Shown: positions 12,806 through 24,988 of the stretch, one piece after another
Position numbering within the stretch: position 1 is the first letter of the stretch
Layout: each line of letters opens with the position of its first letter
Assembly: GCA_037074705.1 (NCBI GenBank)
Contig: CM073590.1
Span: 9,184,001 to 9,248,000 of the forward strand
DNA length: 64,000 nucleotides
Direction of reading: 5' to 3'
Source of the DNA: Zhengitettix transpicula
Taxonomy: Eukaryota; Arthropoda; Insecta; Orthoptera; Tetrigidae
Program-made: the position numbers and the translations under genes
Notes under the pieces: model-generated
Seen by the model: the letters and a program-made list of their open reading frames with translations, nothing else
The model's database searches: none
What the model was told of the DNA's origin: nothing

Positions 12806-13343
12806 TTTTTTTTTTGTTTTTTTTAGGGTAACAGGCTACATGAGGGTAATCCGCATGGTGGCAACTCCCCTTTAATAGCATAGGAAGGGATTTGAATGGG
12901 GGGATGCGGAAGGGTAGAGGAAGGTAGCCAAGGGTTAACTAGGGCCCCCGGGCTATAGTTTCAGGATCCTACCCGGCATTCGCCTAAAAGTAATGCAGGG
13001 AAAACCCTTGAAAAACCTGCATCAGGTAGGTCGGGCATTGGGTACTTGTCCCAAGCCATTCCGATGGCGGAAGAAGAGTTTTCTGTGGGGACGCAGCATT
13101 CCCTTCTCCGTACCTCGACCAGTTTAGGAGGCAGCTGGCCGACTGTTCCAATGGGAACAGAGAACAACTCTTACCGTATGCCCAAGGTCTGTGACCCCGG
13201 AACTTACACATCTCAAAACAGGCCGAGGTGCCTCTGCTTGTGGGAACCTTAGTTCAAAATCGGAGAGGAAAAGGCATCCCCAAAGGTAGCCCCTTCGTGT
13301 CTCTCCTACAAGGTCCTGTCTGCGAGAGAATATCCCTCGCAGG
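12806..13343 (-). mobile_element. Family A retroposon copy 3, inserted in the loop of a foldback element
   Basis: The minus-strand copy has its poly-A (poly-T on +, 12,806-12,823) and the full 5' hairpin (about 13,318-13,342). It lies between the two arms of the 12.58-13.47 kb foldback, so it is younger than that element. A target-site duplication is not clear. Confidence 0.75.
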
Positions 13344-13377
13344 TGAGGTGAGTTGTTCTTATGGCTCTTGCGTTTCT

Positions 13378-13430
13378 TAAATCACCTGACGAGAGCAACA
13401 AGGACTGTAGAAACGTTGTGTGATATTTCT
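13378..13430 (+). ncRNA. Hammerhead-ribozyme-like motif in a foldback arm
   Basis: CAC + CUGACGA (13,386-13,392), an insert GAGCAACAAGGACUGUA, GAAACGU (13,410-13,416), U, GUGUGA. CAC pairs with GUG. Confidence 0.38.
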
Positions 13431-13470
13431 TTAGAACTTATTTATGTCTGTTATTTGGCTATTCATTTAT

Positions 13471-14129
13471 GTAACTGATATACTTGCAATACGGACGTTT
13501 ATATTTTATATTGCTTTTAAACTGTTCCTAACACAAACTAAGGATTTCAAACTGACAGATCTGAATCCACGAACCATCTGGTTCTCACTGGAGACTCTAG
13601 TTACTGTTTAACTCTTTTCCTTTCCTTCGGTTATCTTCATTGAACTTGGTTTAATTTTTTTCGTAAATTATCGACACTTAAATTTTACAGTGTTTATTTT
13701 TTGAAAAAGTACCCGAAGTTACTTTATTTTACGAAACGCCGGCCATGAGGTCTATTAATTACTTTGATTTATTGGAAGCATCTAGTAAGTATATTTAACG
13801 TTAAAAATAATTCTCCTTTACCACACTTCAATAAACATGTTATTGGCTTACATAATGATATTCTTAAATTGTTTGCAGGAACATTGAATTAAAAGTATTT
13901 GAAAACTATAATTTCTTGTTCCGTAGCCCTTCTACCACAATTTACTCGTCGGTTTTAATCATTTCGACACGTGTACAGGAAAATAACTTTAAGGAATGAG
14001 GTTATGCTTTTACGTCTGTTTACATGACGTAAAGTTTTTGACAAGGTACAGACAGAATTTATTTATTAAATTAAAAACACATCGTTTCGGTACGTGTTTG
14101 TACGGTTATTCAGGTCTTGTGACCTATGT
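13471..14129. other. AT-rich DNA, nothing recognised
   Basis: No ORF or repeat of note. Confidence 0.6.
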
Positions 14130-14950
14130 TTGTTTATATTTATTATAATACTAATTAAGGAGGCCATTAGTTGTTTTAATAAATTGGATTGTTCAGCAGT
14201 ACTAATTCTTAAAGGACGACAATGGACGGCAGCTCTTTGTCTGACAGTCTTTGTTGTGAGCCGCTCAGTCTGGCAAATGTTGTGAGCCGCTCAGTCTGGC
14301 AAATGTTGTGAGCCGCTCAGTCTGGTAAATATTGTGGTCGAGAAAGGGAGCGAAATTTAAGAGTACGAACAGCGTGGTCCAAACTTCGTAATTCAACTGA
14401 GAGATTTATATGTTAATCATAACGTTTGTATAAAGATATGGACGAAGAGACAAGTTATATAAAAATCTAAAAAGCTGAAACAAAAGGTTTAGTGCCCCGT
14501 TCAGATACATACGCGCTCCGAAATAACATTTTCCGCAAAGGGCATTGAAATTTAATACGTCCGTCGGTTGACCGGAGTTGCAGATAATCTAGTTCCTGGA
14601 GGAGTAATCCAAGAAACACAACCGTGTGTTTGTTCAAGTGTAGAGCCTGTGATTAATGGTCTTTTTGTGAATTGTGTCCCAAGCTCCAAAACATAGTCTC
14701 GTACCAGCAGGACATTTGTAAGTACAAATCAAAATAATTAAATTCTGTAAACGGTAATTAAGGGTATAGTCAGATTTCGTTTCTTTTCATTTGGTTAGAT
14801 TTTGTATTCCGTTCGTAAAAACCCAGTTAAGACCCGGAGAAGAAGAGTTATTAAATTTGATTGTTCGTAAAATATAAAAGATTGTATTTTACCTTGAACG
14901 CCACAAATTATAAAATAAAAATTTGTTTGTAAATTTTGATTGAATTCGGC
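14130..14950 (+). mobile_element. Family B LTR-like repeat, copy 1
   Basis: It begins near TAATACTAATTAAGGAGGCC, shared with the 15.68-kb copy, and carries the CAGATTTCGTTTC stretch and ACCCAGTTAAGACCCGGAGA (versus ACCCAGTAAACGACCCTGAG in other copies). It is followed by CGGCGTGCCAACCTAGGG, which resembles a primer-binding site after an LTR. It contains a three-unit 26-bp tandem repeat. Confidence 0.5.
14254..14331 (+). repeat. 26-bp tandem repeat, three units
   Basis: The unit TTGTGAGCCGCTCAGTCTGG plus CAAATG repeats at 14,254, 14,280 and 14,306. The third unit has two changes near its end. It lies in the 5' half of family B copy 1. Confidence 0.95.
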
Positions 14951-15114
14951 GTGCCAACCTAGGGCAAATCATTTGTAAAACTAAAACTAAAAACACCTAT
15001 TCTAATAATCTTTGGCAATTAAAAGTTTTTTATCTTAAATTTTGTTAATTAATATCATTTATTAATTAACCTTTCTATTTTGCGCATTACAGTATGTTCC
15101 GTATAAAAATCTAC

Positions 15115-15245
15115 GCCCAAGGAGCAAATTTCACCAAATTTCGTACACGTGTTCCTTGCGACCAGGAAACAAACATTGTCGGATTGAGACACGTCTATCA
15201 CCCCCAGGAGCGGGTGTGGACGAGGGTGGAAATATTCAATAATGC
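15115..15245 (-). repeat. Inverted copy of the end module of the 36-37.7 kb array
   Basis: The minus strand reads CTCCTGGGGGTGATAGAC, TGTTTCCTGGTCGC, ACACGTGTACGAAATTTGGT and GAAATTTGCTCC, matching 37,590-37,670 in order. It sits between the two family B copies. Confidence 0.75.
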
Positions 15246-15684
15246 TAAAACCTCCGATATTTAAGTCGGATAAAATTTTTTAGACGTCAAAGAGATTGAT
15301 AGTGTTTCTACCGATGTTATCTGTGTATAATTTCAACTCCTTACGGTATGGGAAAGGAGCACCATTAGGGGTGCGGGCGGAGATGCGTTACAAGAACACA
15401 ACGCGAATACAACCGGGATTGGATTCTGGATCACTGAGTTCAATCCCTTTCGGCGTTGTAGGCAAGCACATTAAGGGATAGGAAACGAGGTGCGTTACAT
15501 AAAAATAACGCAAAAACACCCGAGTTTGAAGTCATATGGGGGTTATAGATATATGACAACCTGGGCAACGCCGAGCACCCAACTAGATTAATAAATAAAT
15601 ACTGTCTGTGACTGGTTAAAAACCGTTTTAAGGAATGAATTTTCCCTTTTCAGCAATGAAATTATATATATATATATATATTTA

Positions 15685-16660
15685 TATTGTAATACTAATT
15701 AGAGGCCATTATTAATTTGTTAATTGGAAATTTGTGGTGGATTGTTAGCTGCGAAAATATAAGACAACAATGGGTAAACACGTGTGCGACCCTTTGTCGG
15801 CAGCAGGCATTCTAAAACTCCAGTCTAACGGCTGTGGCACTTGCGGGCAGATATCCATCAAGAAAAGTCGCGGGCAGAAAGTTGATAAAAATAAAGGTTG
15901 TGGACAGTAAATTCATTGTTAAACGTTTGGACATAAATTCATCGAGTTGCAGTAAAAGTTTTCAATAAGCAAAGCCACGCGTAAAAAAAATCCAAATAGT
16001 AAAAACTGTTCGCGAATTTCATCGAGAAGGAATTGATAACAATCTGACTGACCAATAGTTCGAACTGGAAATACCATATTTGTTGGTGAGAAAGAAACTT
16101 AATGCTGAGGATCACAGGAGCTGTACGGAGAAATCGTTCCAGTTGAGAGATACCACAGTTGTACAGTGTTTTGTAATCAATTTAAATTCAGTGAAATTAT
16201 GGCCTGTTAAATGTGAAAAGTTTATAGTGCATCTGAACTCAAAACGAAAGCATGGTACCAGCAGAGATTGTAAGTAGAAAGAAATTTAATAAAGATTTTG
16301 TAAACGTTAAATAAGGATCAAATCAGATTTCGGTTTCACGTTTCTTTGTTTCATTGTTTCATTGTTTAACTTTAATATTGGAAGAAAATATGATTGTTTA
16401 ATTTAAATGTAAAGATTGGTTCTTTATTTAGAAGGCCCAAATAAAAACGACCCTGAGATGAGAGTTGATATAAATCTGTAAAATAGCAAGAAAACAAATG
16501 TAAGTAATCACGTCAAGAAATGTTATTTTTTTACTTGGAATAAATTAATCGTTTTGTGAAGTTTAACAATTTAGTAAATTGTTTTGAATCCTTTTCGTTT
16601 AAATTTAAATAAAATAAAATCAATTGCTTAAATTCTGTTAATATTCAATTAATTACAAAT
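15685..16660 (+). mobile_element. Family B LTR-like repeat, copy 2
   Basis: It shares its start (TGTAATACTAATTAGAGGCC) with copy 1 and includes GACCCTGAGAT at 16,449. It ends ...ATTACA just before TTGGCGTCATTAACGTG. The TG...CA termini and primer-binding-like downstream motif support an LTR. No gag or pol coding sequence was recognised nearby. Confidence 0.55.
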
Positions 16661-16800
16661 TGGCGTCATTAACGTGTGGCCAACCATTGAATTATTTGAA
16701 TTATTTGTTGTTCTTTACATTTTGGCTTCAACAACGTGATTTATTGATTTATTTACATTATCTTTTATTCATTACATTTTGACGCCTCAAAGTGGGCCGA
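16661..16800 (+). repeat. Triplicated primer-binding-like motif after family B copy 2
   Basis: TTGGCGTCATTAACGTG, TTGGCTTCAACAACGTG and TTGACGCCTCAAAGTGG start at about 16,660, 16,722 and 16,779, each preceded by an AT-rich stretch with TTACA. Confidence 0.6.
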
Positions 16801-17774
16801 TTAAATTAATATCTGTTTGTTATATATATATGCTCTAACTTTGTTTATTCAACTGGAATATGCAATTACTGGTAGTGCTCTTCAAAGAAAGGCCGTATTG
16901 AGCCAACACACTCGTGCATACGTTTCTTCAACTTTTAAAAAACATTTCTGTACAACTCTTCCCGCTGGGCTACGCAGGCATTCCGACGTCGTATCTCGTA
17001 CCTGTACCATAATAGGGGTATTAGAGGAGAATGATGATCTGTGATGCTTTTTCAGAAAAAAATTACTTTGTAGGTAGATTTATTGTATTGGTACATTATT
17101 CACAATTAATTGTAGAATACATAAGTGGCATTGTGTCAGGAAAGTAAATATAATGTCTATTGCTAAAAATAATGTTGAATTAAGAATGACGTTTGGATTC
17201 TTGTTAGGAATGACAAATTTTAATCAGCAGTTTATAATTTAATAACATGTCCGAATACGTATTTAGTTGTTTAAAATCAATTACATATTATTATAAATAA
17301 TTTGATTTTACCTACAAAATTTGTATATAATCCATGTGTAATATTTAGAGGCATGTTTCTGCTGCCTCGCCTGTTGTAACCGATTAAAAGTAGCCGAAAA
17401 TAATTTATTGTCGCCTGTATATCTTAATAACGTTACAAAGTTTTTAATTTCATTAACATATTACGTTATAAAAATGACTGTATCCAACCCATGTACCTCA
17501 ATGATCACATATTTGATTGGGAGAAAGTAAGAATTTTAGATGAAAAATTAAGATATTTTCGAAAATTGATGAGGAAGATTCGATCCACTTCAACAGCTTT
17601 AAATGAAAAATCTTATACCAATAATTTAAATAAAATTTATTCTTCTCTGTTAATTTAATATTTATGACATTTTTTAACATTATGTAGTAATGATATTTAT
17701 AAACATTATAGTATTATTAAATAGAATATTATCGTATTATTTTAAAACTTTATAAATACATGAGTTAAAATCTT
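16801..17774. other. AT-rich DNA, nothing recognised
   Basis: Short ORFs only. Confidence 0.6.
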
Positions 17775-17835
17775 AAAATTTGTCATACCTGACGAAGTTC
17801 CAGTAATAGACGAAACGTCGTCGTAAATTTGAGAT
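17775..17835 (+). ncRNA. Hammerhead-ribozyme-like motif, good core
   Basis: CUGACGA (17,789-17,795), a 16-nt insert that can form GUU/GAC pairs, GAAACGU (17,812-17,818) and then C are all present. Outer flanks AAATTT and AAATTT can pair as stem I beyond an internal loop. One extra base separates CUGANGA from the stem II helix compared with the textbook core. Confidence 0.4.
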
Positions 17836-19741
17836 TTTTTTTCAATAAAAACTATCATTACTTTTATGTCGGTAGGTCATATACTTAATTAAATTATTAT
17901 TATAAAGTCATATATTTTTTCATCATTGTTTGATTCACGAATTCTTTCACAATTCTAAAATAGTTAACTATATTAACTCTCATATTGTAGATGCGATTTT
18001 CCAATCTTCGTACACATTTACATAAAATACTGAAGATTATAATTCCGTTCAAGTAGTCCGTAGTGTCTTGCTGGTAATTTTTTGGTTCTGCAAAACAAAT
18101 ACATTTTATAAAATTAAAGAAAATTCTGCTTAACATTTAATTAGTAATAAATTATCTTCATTTATCCGTACATAATATGGACTTTAATCGTGCATACTTA
18201 TTCTTAAATTGAATTGACGAAATTGTTTAAAAAAATCGAATTATTTCAAATAATAAACTTACTAATGGATAATAGTATATATTGCTTAAAAACCAGTGTT
18301 TTATTTTACATTTAAAGTATTTTATGTTAATTGTAATATAAATAATTTAATCACATGAAATTTCGCAATTCTGAGGATTTGAATTATAGCTGTAATTTAA
18401 AATTAGTTTATAAACAGCATTTAGTGTTATCTGTAGAAAGTTTTTATGTTCTGTAAGACGTCCTAAACGGATTGGTTTGGCCAACGTCAACAGCTATTAA
18501 ATTTAAACATTTATGTACGAGTTATTTATCTATTAGGACTTTACATTGTTTTATCGTGATGATAGAGAATAATAGTTTATGAGGCTAGTCTTAATAAATT
18601 GACTTCAGAAGAATAAATTCAGGGCTTTTCTTTCTAATATAAACACACAATTTGTCTAAAACGTGTTTATAATATTGTTGGTTACCAGTTCGTTTACTGG
18701 GTACACGTACAAATTTATTTATCACACAAAATTATTTTATTGCACATTTATTGCTTAATCACCATTGGTGTTTGAAACGATAAATCCGAAATGGAACGAA
18801 AACACAGGAGAATTTATGCTTAAACGATGCCCTCGATATCAAAGAAAACGATGATCATTGCTCTTCAACTTCGAAGGACTCATGCGTGTAATTTTTGCTC
18901 TTCAGGATGAATACATTTTCCAATTCATGGATTCCGCTTTGTTTCGGGATCGTACGTTCTCCCATAAACCCAATATTTTAATTTTTACGCAAAAATGTTT
19001 CGTAACCTGTGTTTTCTGACGTAGTACCAAATCAATAATATACTTAACTTCTCACCACTACTATCAAACCAATTGTAACTTGCCACTAAGTATGTATTCA
19101 GTTCGAACGTTGTAATCGCGTAACATAACACGTTTACTTATTATATTATGTAATTACATAGAAAGGTTTTATCAGACATATAATGTACCTTCAACAGAAA
19201 TGATTATACAGTACATTCATTGCTTAATCACGCTTTGGTGTTGATACAACATTACCCTAAATTAATTTTTATAGATATCATTGTGATTTTTTGATGACTT
19301 TATAAATCCTCGAGTAACAGATTTTTCTATAGGAAGGAAATCCTGAAGACTTTATGAGATGCGGGAATAATCATAAATAAAAAATCAAACGAAACTATAT
19401 TAAATAAATATTTTTTTATTGTACTTTGTTGAAATAATTACTTTACTTCGACCAAGACGGCCATTAAATTGTTAGCTTGTAATTAACATTAAATTGTTAT
19501 TGTAACATGAATTATAATTAATTAGTTTTATTTACAGCTATGAATAAATAATTTAAACGCTCGGTTAGCATAATATTCAAATATTTGATGCAATAAATTC
19601 TTAATGGAACAAAAATTTAGGAATATGAATAGGAGCTATCAGAAAGTACGATTTACTGTTTCGTAAAAGAAACAGCTACATTATTTGAAATAGACTAATT
19701 GATTAATATAATTAATGAATAAGAAAAATAGGCTATACAGA
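17836..19741. other. AT-rich DNA, nothing recognised
   Basis: No repeat partner or coding signal seen. Confidence 0.6.
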
Positions 19742-19754
19742 CAAAAAAGGTAAT

Positions 19755-19808
19755 ATAAATACCACTCAACGTTTCTGGGATCCTTGTGCCTTTCGTCAGG
19801 TGTTAAGA
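19755..19808 (-). ncRNA. Hammerhead-ribozyme-like motif in a foldback arm
   Basis: On the minus strand AACAC precedes CUGACGA; GAAACGU follows, then U and GUGUGG. Stem I pairs ACAC with GUGU. Confidence 0.42.
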
Positions 19809-19982
19809 AAAGTCTAGAGAAACACAACTGCACTGGTCAGTTAACAACACTCAAAAGCGACGAAAACGCAACGACAATGGAGGAGCCAAAAAATTTTAAT
19901 CAAACATCACAGCTATTAATGTACAAACAAACACTATGAAACTCAATAATTGCTATGATCCTTTATTATTTTTGGCTTTTCT

Positions 19983-20040
19983 CAGCAGCTGACGAAAGGT
20001 ACAAGGATCCCAGAAACGTTGTGTGGTATTTATATTACCT
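19983..20040 (+). ncRNA. Hammerhead-ribozyme-like motif in the opposite foldback arm
   Basis: CUGACGA (19,989-19,995), an insert with AGGUACAAGGAUCCC, GAAACGU (20,013-20,019), U, GUGUGG. The 5' stem I strand (CAGCAG) no longer pairs, unlike its partner arm. Confidence 0.33.
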
Positions 20041-20150
20041 TTTTTTCTGTATTGGCTGTCTTTCTTATTCATTATTTTCAATCAGACGTAATTTTCTTCA
20101 CTTCAGATTAATATAATTAATTAAATTGATATAACTTATTTAATTGATAT

Positions 20151-20193
20151 TAGGAAAACATTAAAGGTTCTGTTTACCTGTATGGTAAAAGAA
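20151..20193 (+). repeat. Exact 43-bp direct repeat (partner 20,522-20,564)
   Basis: The stretch starting TAGGAAAACATTAAAGGTTC is identical at both positions, 371 bp apart. Surrounding sequence is not repeated. Confidence 0.95.
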
Positions 20194-20564
20194 GCAATAC
20201 CATGGCTTGAAATCGATTAATTATTAAATATAAATATTTTAAATGATACAGAAAAACATTGATTTAAAATATATTTTAAGATACAAATAGATTTTATTCT
20301 TATAGTTGTACTTATTTCAGATTTTACTACTTTATATTGACATTCAACAAGTCAAGTATCTAACCAAATAGAAACAAATACAAATTTAAGATTTTGTTAC
20401 AAATAACATATTCTCCCAATGAGAATTAGTTTCTGGAATGAATGGACATAATTCTGTAAACTATAATATTTATTAATGTAATTGAAACATTAATCTGACA
20501 ATTTAATAACAATTCTAATTGTAGGAAAACATTAAAGGTTCTGTTTACCTGTATGGTAAAAGAA

Positions 20565-23380
20565 TAGATACGTTAATTATATTTATATTAACACAAGTTA
20601 GATTAATTTATCAATTTTATTAATAATTCCTTGAAACATAACCTAATTAACATTTAATAATTATGCCAATCGAATTTGTGTCAAATTGAGGAAAAAATAT
20701 ATTTAAAATTTACAACATTTTTGGCAACTTCATTCATTTTTAATTCAAATCATACTTATATTTTTCAAATAAATTATAATTTTTATTAAATTGTAGAAAG
20801 TTTAACTTCTGACTAATAACCATGAAAGAATATTCTTTATGTCAAGTTTCACTTGACAATGTGAATATGACACCTTTTTCAGCAAGAAAATGAGGCCAAG
20901 ACACAGTACGTCCCTATTCCTAAGTTGGTAAAAATTATGGCTCGATCACACTAACTATTGATACGATCGGAGATCGCATTATTTTCTTTCAAGTAATACC
21001 TTAGCTTGTTAACGATTAGACCGGAGTTTACATACTGCCAATGAGCTATAGTTACATTTATTGTATACTTTCCTGTTGTTGGGAAAAAGTATAATAATTG
21101 GAAATACATCTCGATAGTATAATTATCAGATACATCGAGTTCTGTGGACAAATGCTGATTAAAACCTGCTCCAGTGGGGTTGTGAATAGCGTCACTTTAA
21201 TTAAAACCCTTGTGTACACCCCTGGGACATTATAATTTGCAATTACATTGCAGAGTTCATAATTGGAATGGGTGAAGAAGTCGACCGCCAGAATAAAGTA
21301 CGGTAGTATTTCCTCTTTGTTTTTATCACTTAGAAGAGTCGTAAATGTATGATATTTTCTAGTTTTCTTAATTGGCTCTCTTGTACATAAATAGGGTAAG
21401 ATTAGGACGGTAATAAATAGCTTATTAATATAATTGGGGTGTTGCTTTGTGGGATGTGGTGAAATATTTAAGTGAACTAAGTAGAAAACACCTGAATGAT
21501 ATTTTCTCTGAATTAAACCTACCACTCTTACTAAAACTCGAAAGAAAGAAATTACGAGTATGTTATCGAAGAATTCTTTGATACAATTTGTATTTCTTTC
21601 GTAATTTTAATGATATCACGTATTACATTAGGGTTACTACTCGCACATGTTATTTTATATTTTGAAAATAATAATAACAATATTACAATACAATAATGTG
21701 CAGCTTTAGTTTGTTATTATTTTGTTTGGCAAGAAAGGAAAAGGTTATAATAGCGACTGTCAGCAGACTGTGAAAAATTACAAAATGAAGGTTTGGTGTC
21801 AAATCTCACCAATTTTAATCAATCGTTTGGGAAGAGAATTAAAATGTGAAAATCTAATTGTACTAAATAATTATATCAAACACAAAACTGGGATATAAAA
21901 TCGTTCCTATTCATCTTGAAAATGTATCCTGGAAAATTATCAGATGTCATGGCTATTTATATTATGTAATTTATTTTGACAGTTAAATATGATGTATAAC
22001 ATCTAAGACCTTGGCAAATTTTTTGGCAAAAAGTGGCATTATTATTATTACTAAATTCTTACAATACAATATTTTTGTGTAAGACAGTTACTTTAATCGA
22101 TTTGCCATGTTAACTCAAAAACTACATTCTTTTTTTTTCAACTAAACCTATAACATTGCCTGGAATTTTTTCCCAAATCATGGTTTACTAACATGAATAT
22201 ATCACTGAAATAGTTCCAGAAGAATGCTTTTAATTTCATTCAATTCATATTCAAAATCCGATTTCAAATTTCAAAATTTTAAAGTTGAGTGTAAAAATTA
22301 TTTAAATATGATTATCAGTTTCATTTTTTAATGTATTATTGTTCAAGTAAGAGCTTTAACTTTCAGATGACAATCCAGCAGTAATGGTAGGTGACGAAAT
22401 TATCTGATCACGCTTTTAGGACCTCTTCCCTCATGTGAGCTAATGCTCCTCTAATCCTCTTTGAACCTGTCCCTGTTCTCCGGAATGTATATTTTCGTAG
22501 TAACAGTGCTAATTGCCTCCGAAGCGATAAAAACATATCCTTTGCTACACAGAGATTAGGGAGCGTTCGAAAACAAGGCGGTTTTTTTGCCACAGCATTG
22601 GCATTAGCAACTGAAAATGTCTTAGAAGAACATTTGATTGCCTATAAATAACTTTCATCCATCCTTACTAACCTCTGACGCTCATATGAGAATGTCACAT
22701 TAATTAAACAATAATAACATTAATTAGTTGCTGGATGAAGTTTTCTACGTTCCTTATTGATTAATTGCATTATTGTAACACAAAATACAGTTCCTTAATA
22801 TATAGACAAACTCGTAAATAATTTAAGTATTTATTCTGAGAGTATAAAATCTTAAATATCCATTGAATAGTCTCGTCTGGCCTTCTCTGGCTTTACAAGA
22901 AACAAGTTATATCCGAATAGTGAAATCAGAAAAATCCGATTGCAAATAATCTTCAATTTTATTTAATAAAATCTTAAATCCAATCTATAGCATTTATGAA
23001 AATATATAAAAGCTTATGTGTTGTAAAGTACTTCTTATGAAGACTAAAAATAAACAAAAACCAAAGTTACTGTTTAGTTCACAATAATTACGATTAATTC
23101 ATAATAATAGTTTTGTAATTGCATCCTCCCGCCAAAAAAGATATTAAATTGATCAACAGAAACGATAACTCGCGAATCGAAACAATAGTAAAATTGTTTT
23201 TCATGACCTGTAACATTTTTTGAATGGAATAACAAATATACTATAGTGTATAAAAACTTTGTTTCCTCTAAATACATTGCTTCACAAAGTATGGTAGCGT
23301 TTTATCCCAAGCTCCGCCCAATACTTGAAATAGACTTGAGGAAGCATAGAGTTCGTAAATATTCAATTTATTATGGTTAG
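20565..23380. other. AT-rich DNA with one unusually long unrecognised ORF
   Basis: The minus ORF 21,525 down to 21,058 has 155 codons. It shows no domain, signal peptide or family resemblance that I can name, and no matching neighbour. The rest has nothing. Confidence 0.5.
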
Positions 23381-23559
23381 ATTTATTATGGTTAAGTTGA
23401 ATAATATTTTTTTGACTAATAGACATATAAAAAATTTAATTTCATTATAAATTTAGATTGTTATAACTGTTATATCTCATTATTAAACGTATTCCTTTGC
23501 GAAATTATTTATAGACCGTTTAAAGAAATTGGTTATAGAAGTAATTATAACACATCCAT
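23381..23559 (+). repeat. 179-bp direct repeat, left copy
   Basis: It is nearly identical to 24,989-25,169 in the same orientation, from ATTTATTATGGTTAA to AACACATCCAT. The 1.43 kb between the copies holds no ORF, giving the shape of a small terminal-direct-repeat element or a partial duplication. Confidence 0.92.
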
Positions 23560-24519
23560 TTTAATGGGGTAGAAAATCGTGTTCAATAATTCAAATCATA
23601 AAATAATTTCTTGCATTGAGAAAAAAAGAAAAAATCGAGTAAATTAGTTTTTAGTGAATCGTACCCGATTTATACCACTTTTCCATCCAGTAAAACGAAT
23701 TCAATATAAAAATTGACAAATGTAAGTTCCTTCAGCATTAAATTTTCTGCAATTGCACACTATTTTCGGTAATTTACAATCGATTATTTTCTTTTATGTA
23801 GCAGTTGCATATATTTAAGCTTTCTTGAGAACACACAAAATTGTAATTTAGTAATTATATAGACGATAATTTTATACCTTTACCATCATCATGACCTACT
23901 TGGCCTACCGGTACCGCTTGAATTGTTGGCGTACACTATTTTCTAGTCTTAAATTTATACTATGCAGAGGGTAGAAAATTCTTTTGCGAGTTAAATTTAC
24001 TCCTGTAACCTGTGGGAATAATTGTAGAAATGCTAGAAAATATCAAATCGAGATTATGTTTTACCGTCATTAAATGTTGCTGAAGTGTTGAAATAATCAG
24101 GTTATTATGCTTTGCTGGTTTATCACTACGCCATTTTCAGAAAATACAGTTTATTGAAGTTACTAACTGCGCACCATATCTCTGTTATAAGAAATTACAA
24201 ATAATTATTTGAAACTTTGTTGTTCTACCCTCCAATTAATAGCACTTATAAATACGTGATTTAAAAAGGAAGTACAAAAATTTCAATATACCTCATATCT
24301 AAGAATGCAAAATAATATTTAGAAGTAAATAATAGTGTTAAGAAATATGTAATTAAAAAAAATTGTTGAACCCAATAAATCCCTTAACATTACAAAGAGT
24401 ACAATATAATATTTACTGAGTTGACATACAATTCAAATTATTAAAATTGAAAATTATCTGTCATCCTTAAAGTATAATATCGTTCTTAATAGCCATTTAC
24501 TTTAAAAGAACTCCTAATG

Positions 24520-24582
24520 ATAAATTAGTATTACTGAAGATGTCCTAATTTCATGCCGAAACGTTTAGTTTTATAAAACAAA
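24520..24582 (+). ncRNA. Hammerhead-ribozyme-like motif, good core and stem I
   Basis: CUGAAGA (24,534-24,540), a short insert containing GUCC, then GAAACGU (24,558-24,564) and U. The flanks TAGTATTA and TAGTTTTA can pair at most positions, G-U included. It lies between the two 179-bp direct repeats. Confidence 0.4.
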
Positions 24583-24988
24583 AAAATAAATCAATTTTAA
24601 TTTTTCATTAAATTTAATTTTTCTGACTTATATGGCCACAAATAATTATAATAAAAATATCGGCCTGTTCAGAAAAAAAATACTGATTTAAAAACATAAT
24701 GAATATTCAACGTGTGCCTGATTGGGACGTGTTTCTATTGTTATCTTAAATTTCAATTATACTCGTAACAGGTTTGCAATAAAAGTCATTTAGGCCACAA
24801 CAAGTTAGAAAACCGCACGTTAGAAATTTTGTCAATTTAATTTTTCTTAAAATAAATTGTAACACTATGAATGAGATTTACTTAGACTTGTGTTTTGAAA
24901 AATTAACATTTTGTAAGACTTAGTTTCTCAATTTATTTGTTTAGATAATGTAAGAGGTCCCAATCAACAAGGAAACATCGTGTTTGAT

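Larger units (their letters stand above)
12580..13470. mobile_element. Foldback element with family A inserted in its loop
   Basis: The left arm (about 12,595-12,705, with GTAGCCAAATAACAGACAGG and TACCACACAAAGTTTCTGAG) pairs with the right arm (about 13,358-13,470). Each arm carries a hammerhead-like motif on its outgoing strand. The loop was opened by the 12.81-13.34 kb retroposon. No coding sequence. Confidence 0.82.
19742..20050. mobile_element. Foldback element with facing hammerhead-like motifs
   Basis: The arms at 19,745-19,802 and 19,988-20,046 are inverted copies (AAAGGTAATATAAATACCAC versus GTGGTATTTATATTACCTTT), separated by about 185 bp. The loop contains ACTCAAAAGCGACG, also found in the 12.7-kb loop. 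Confidence 0.85.
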
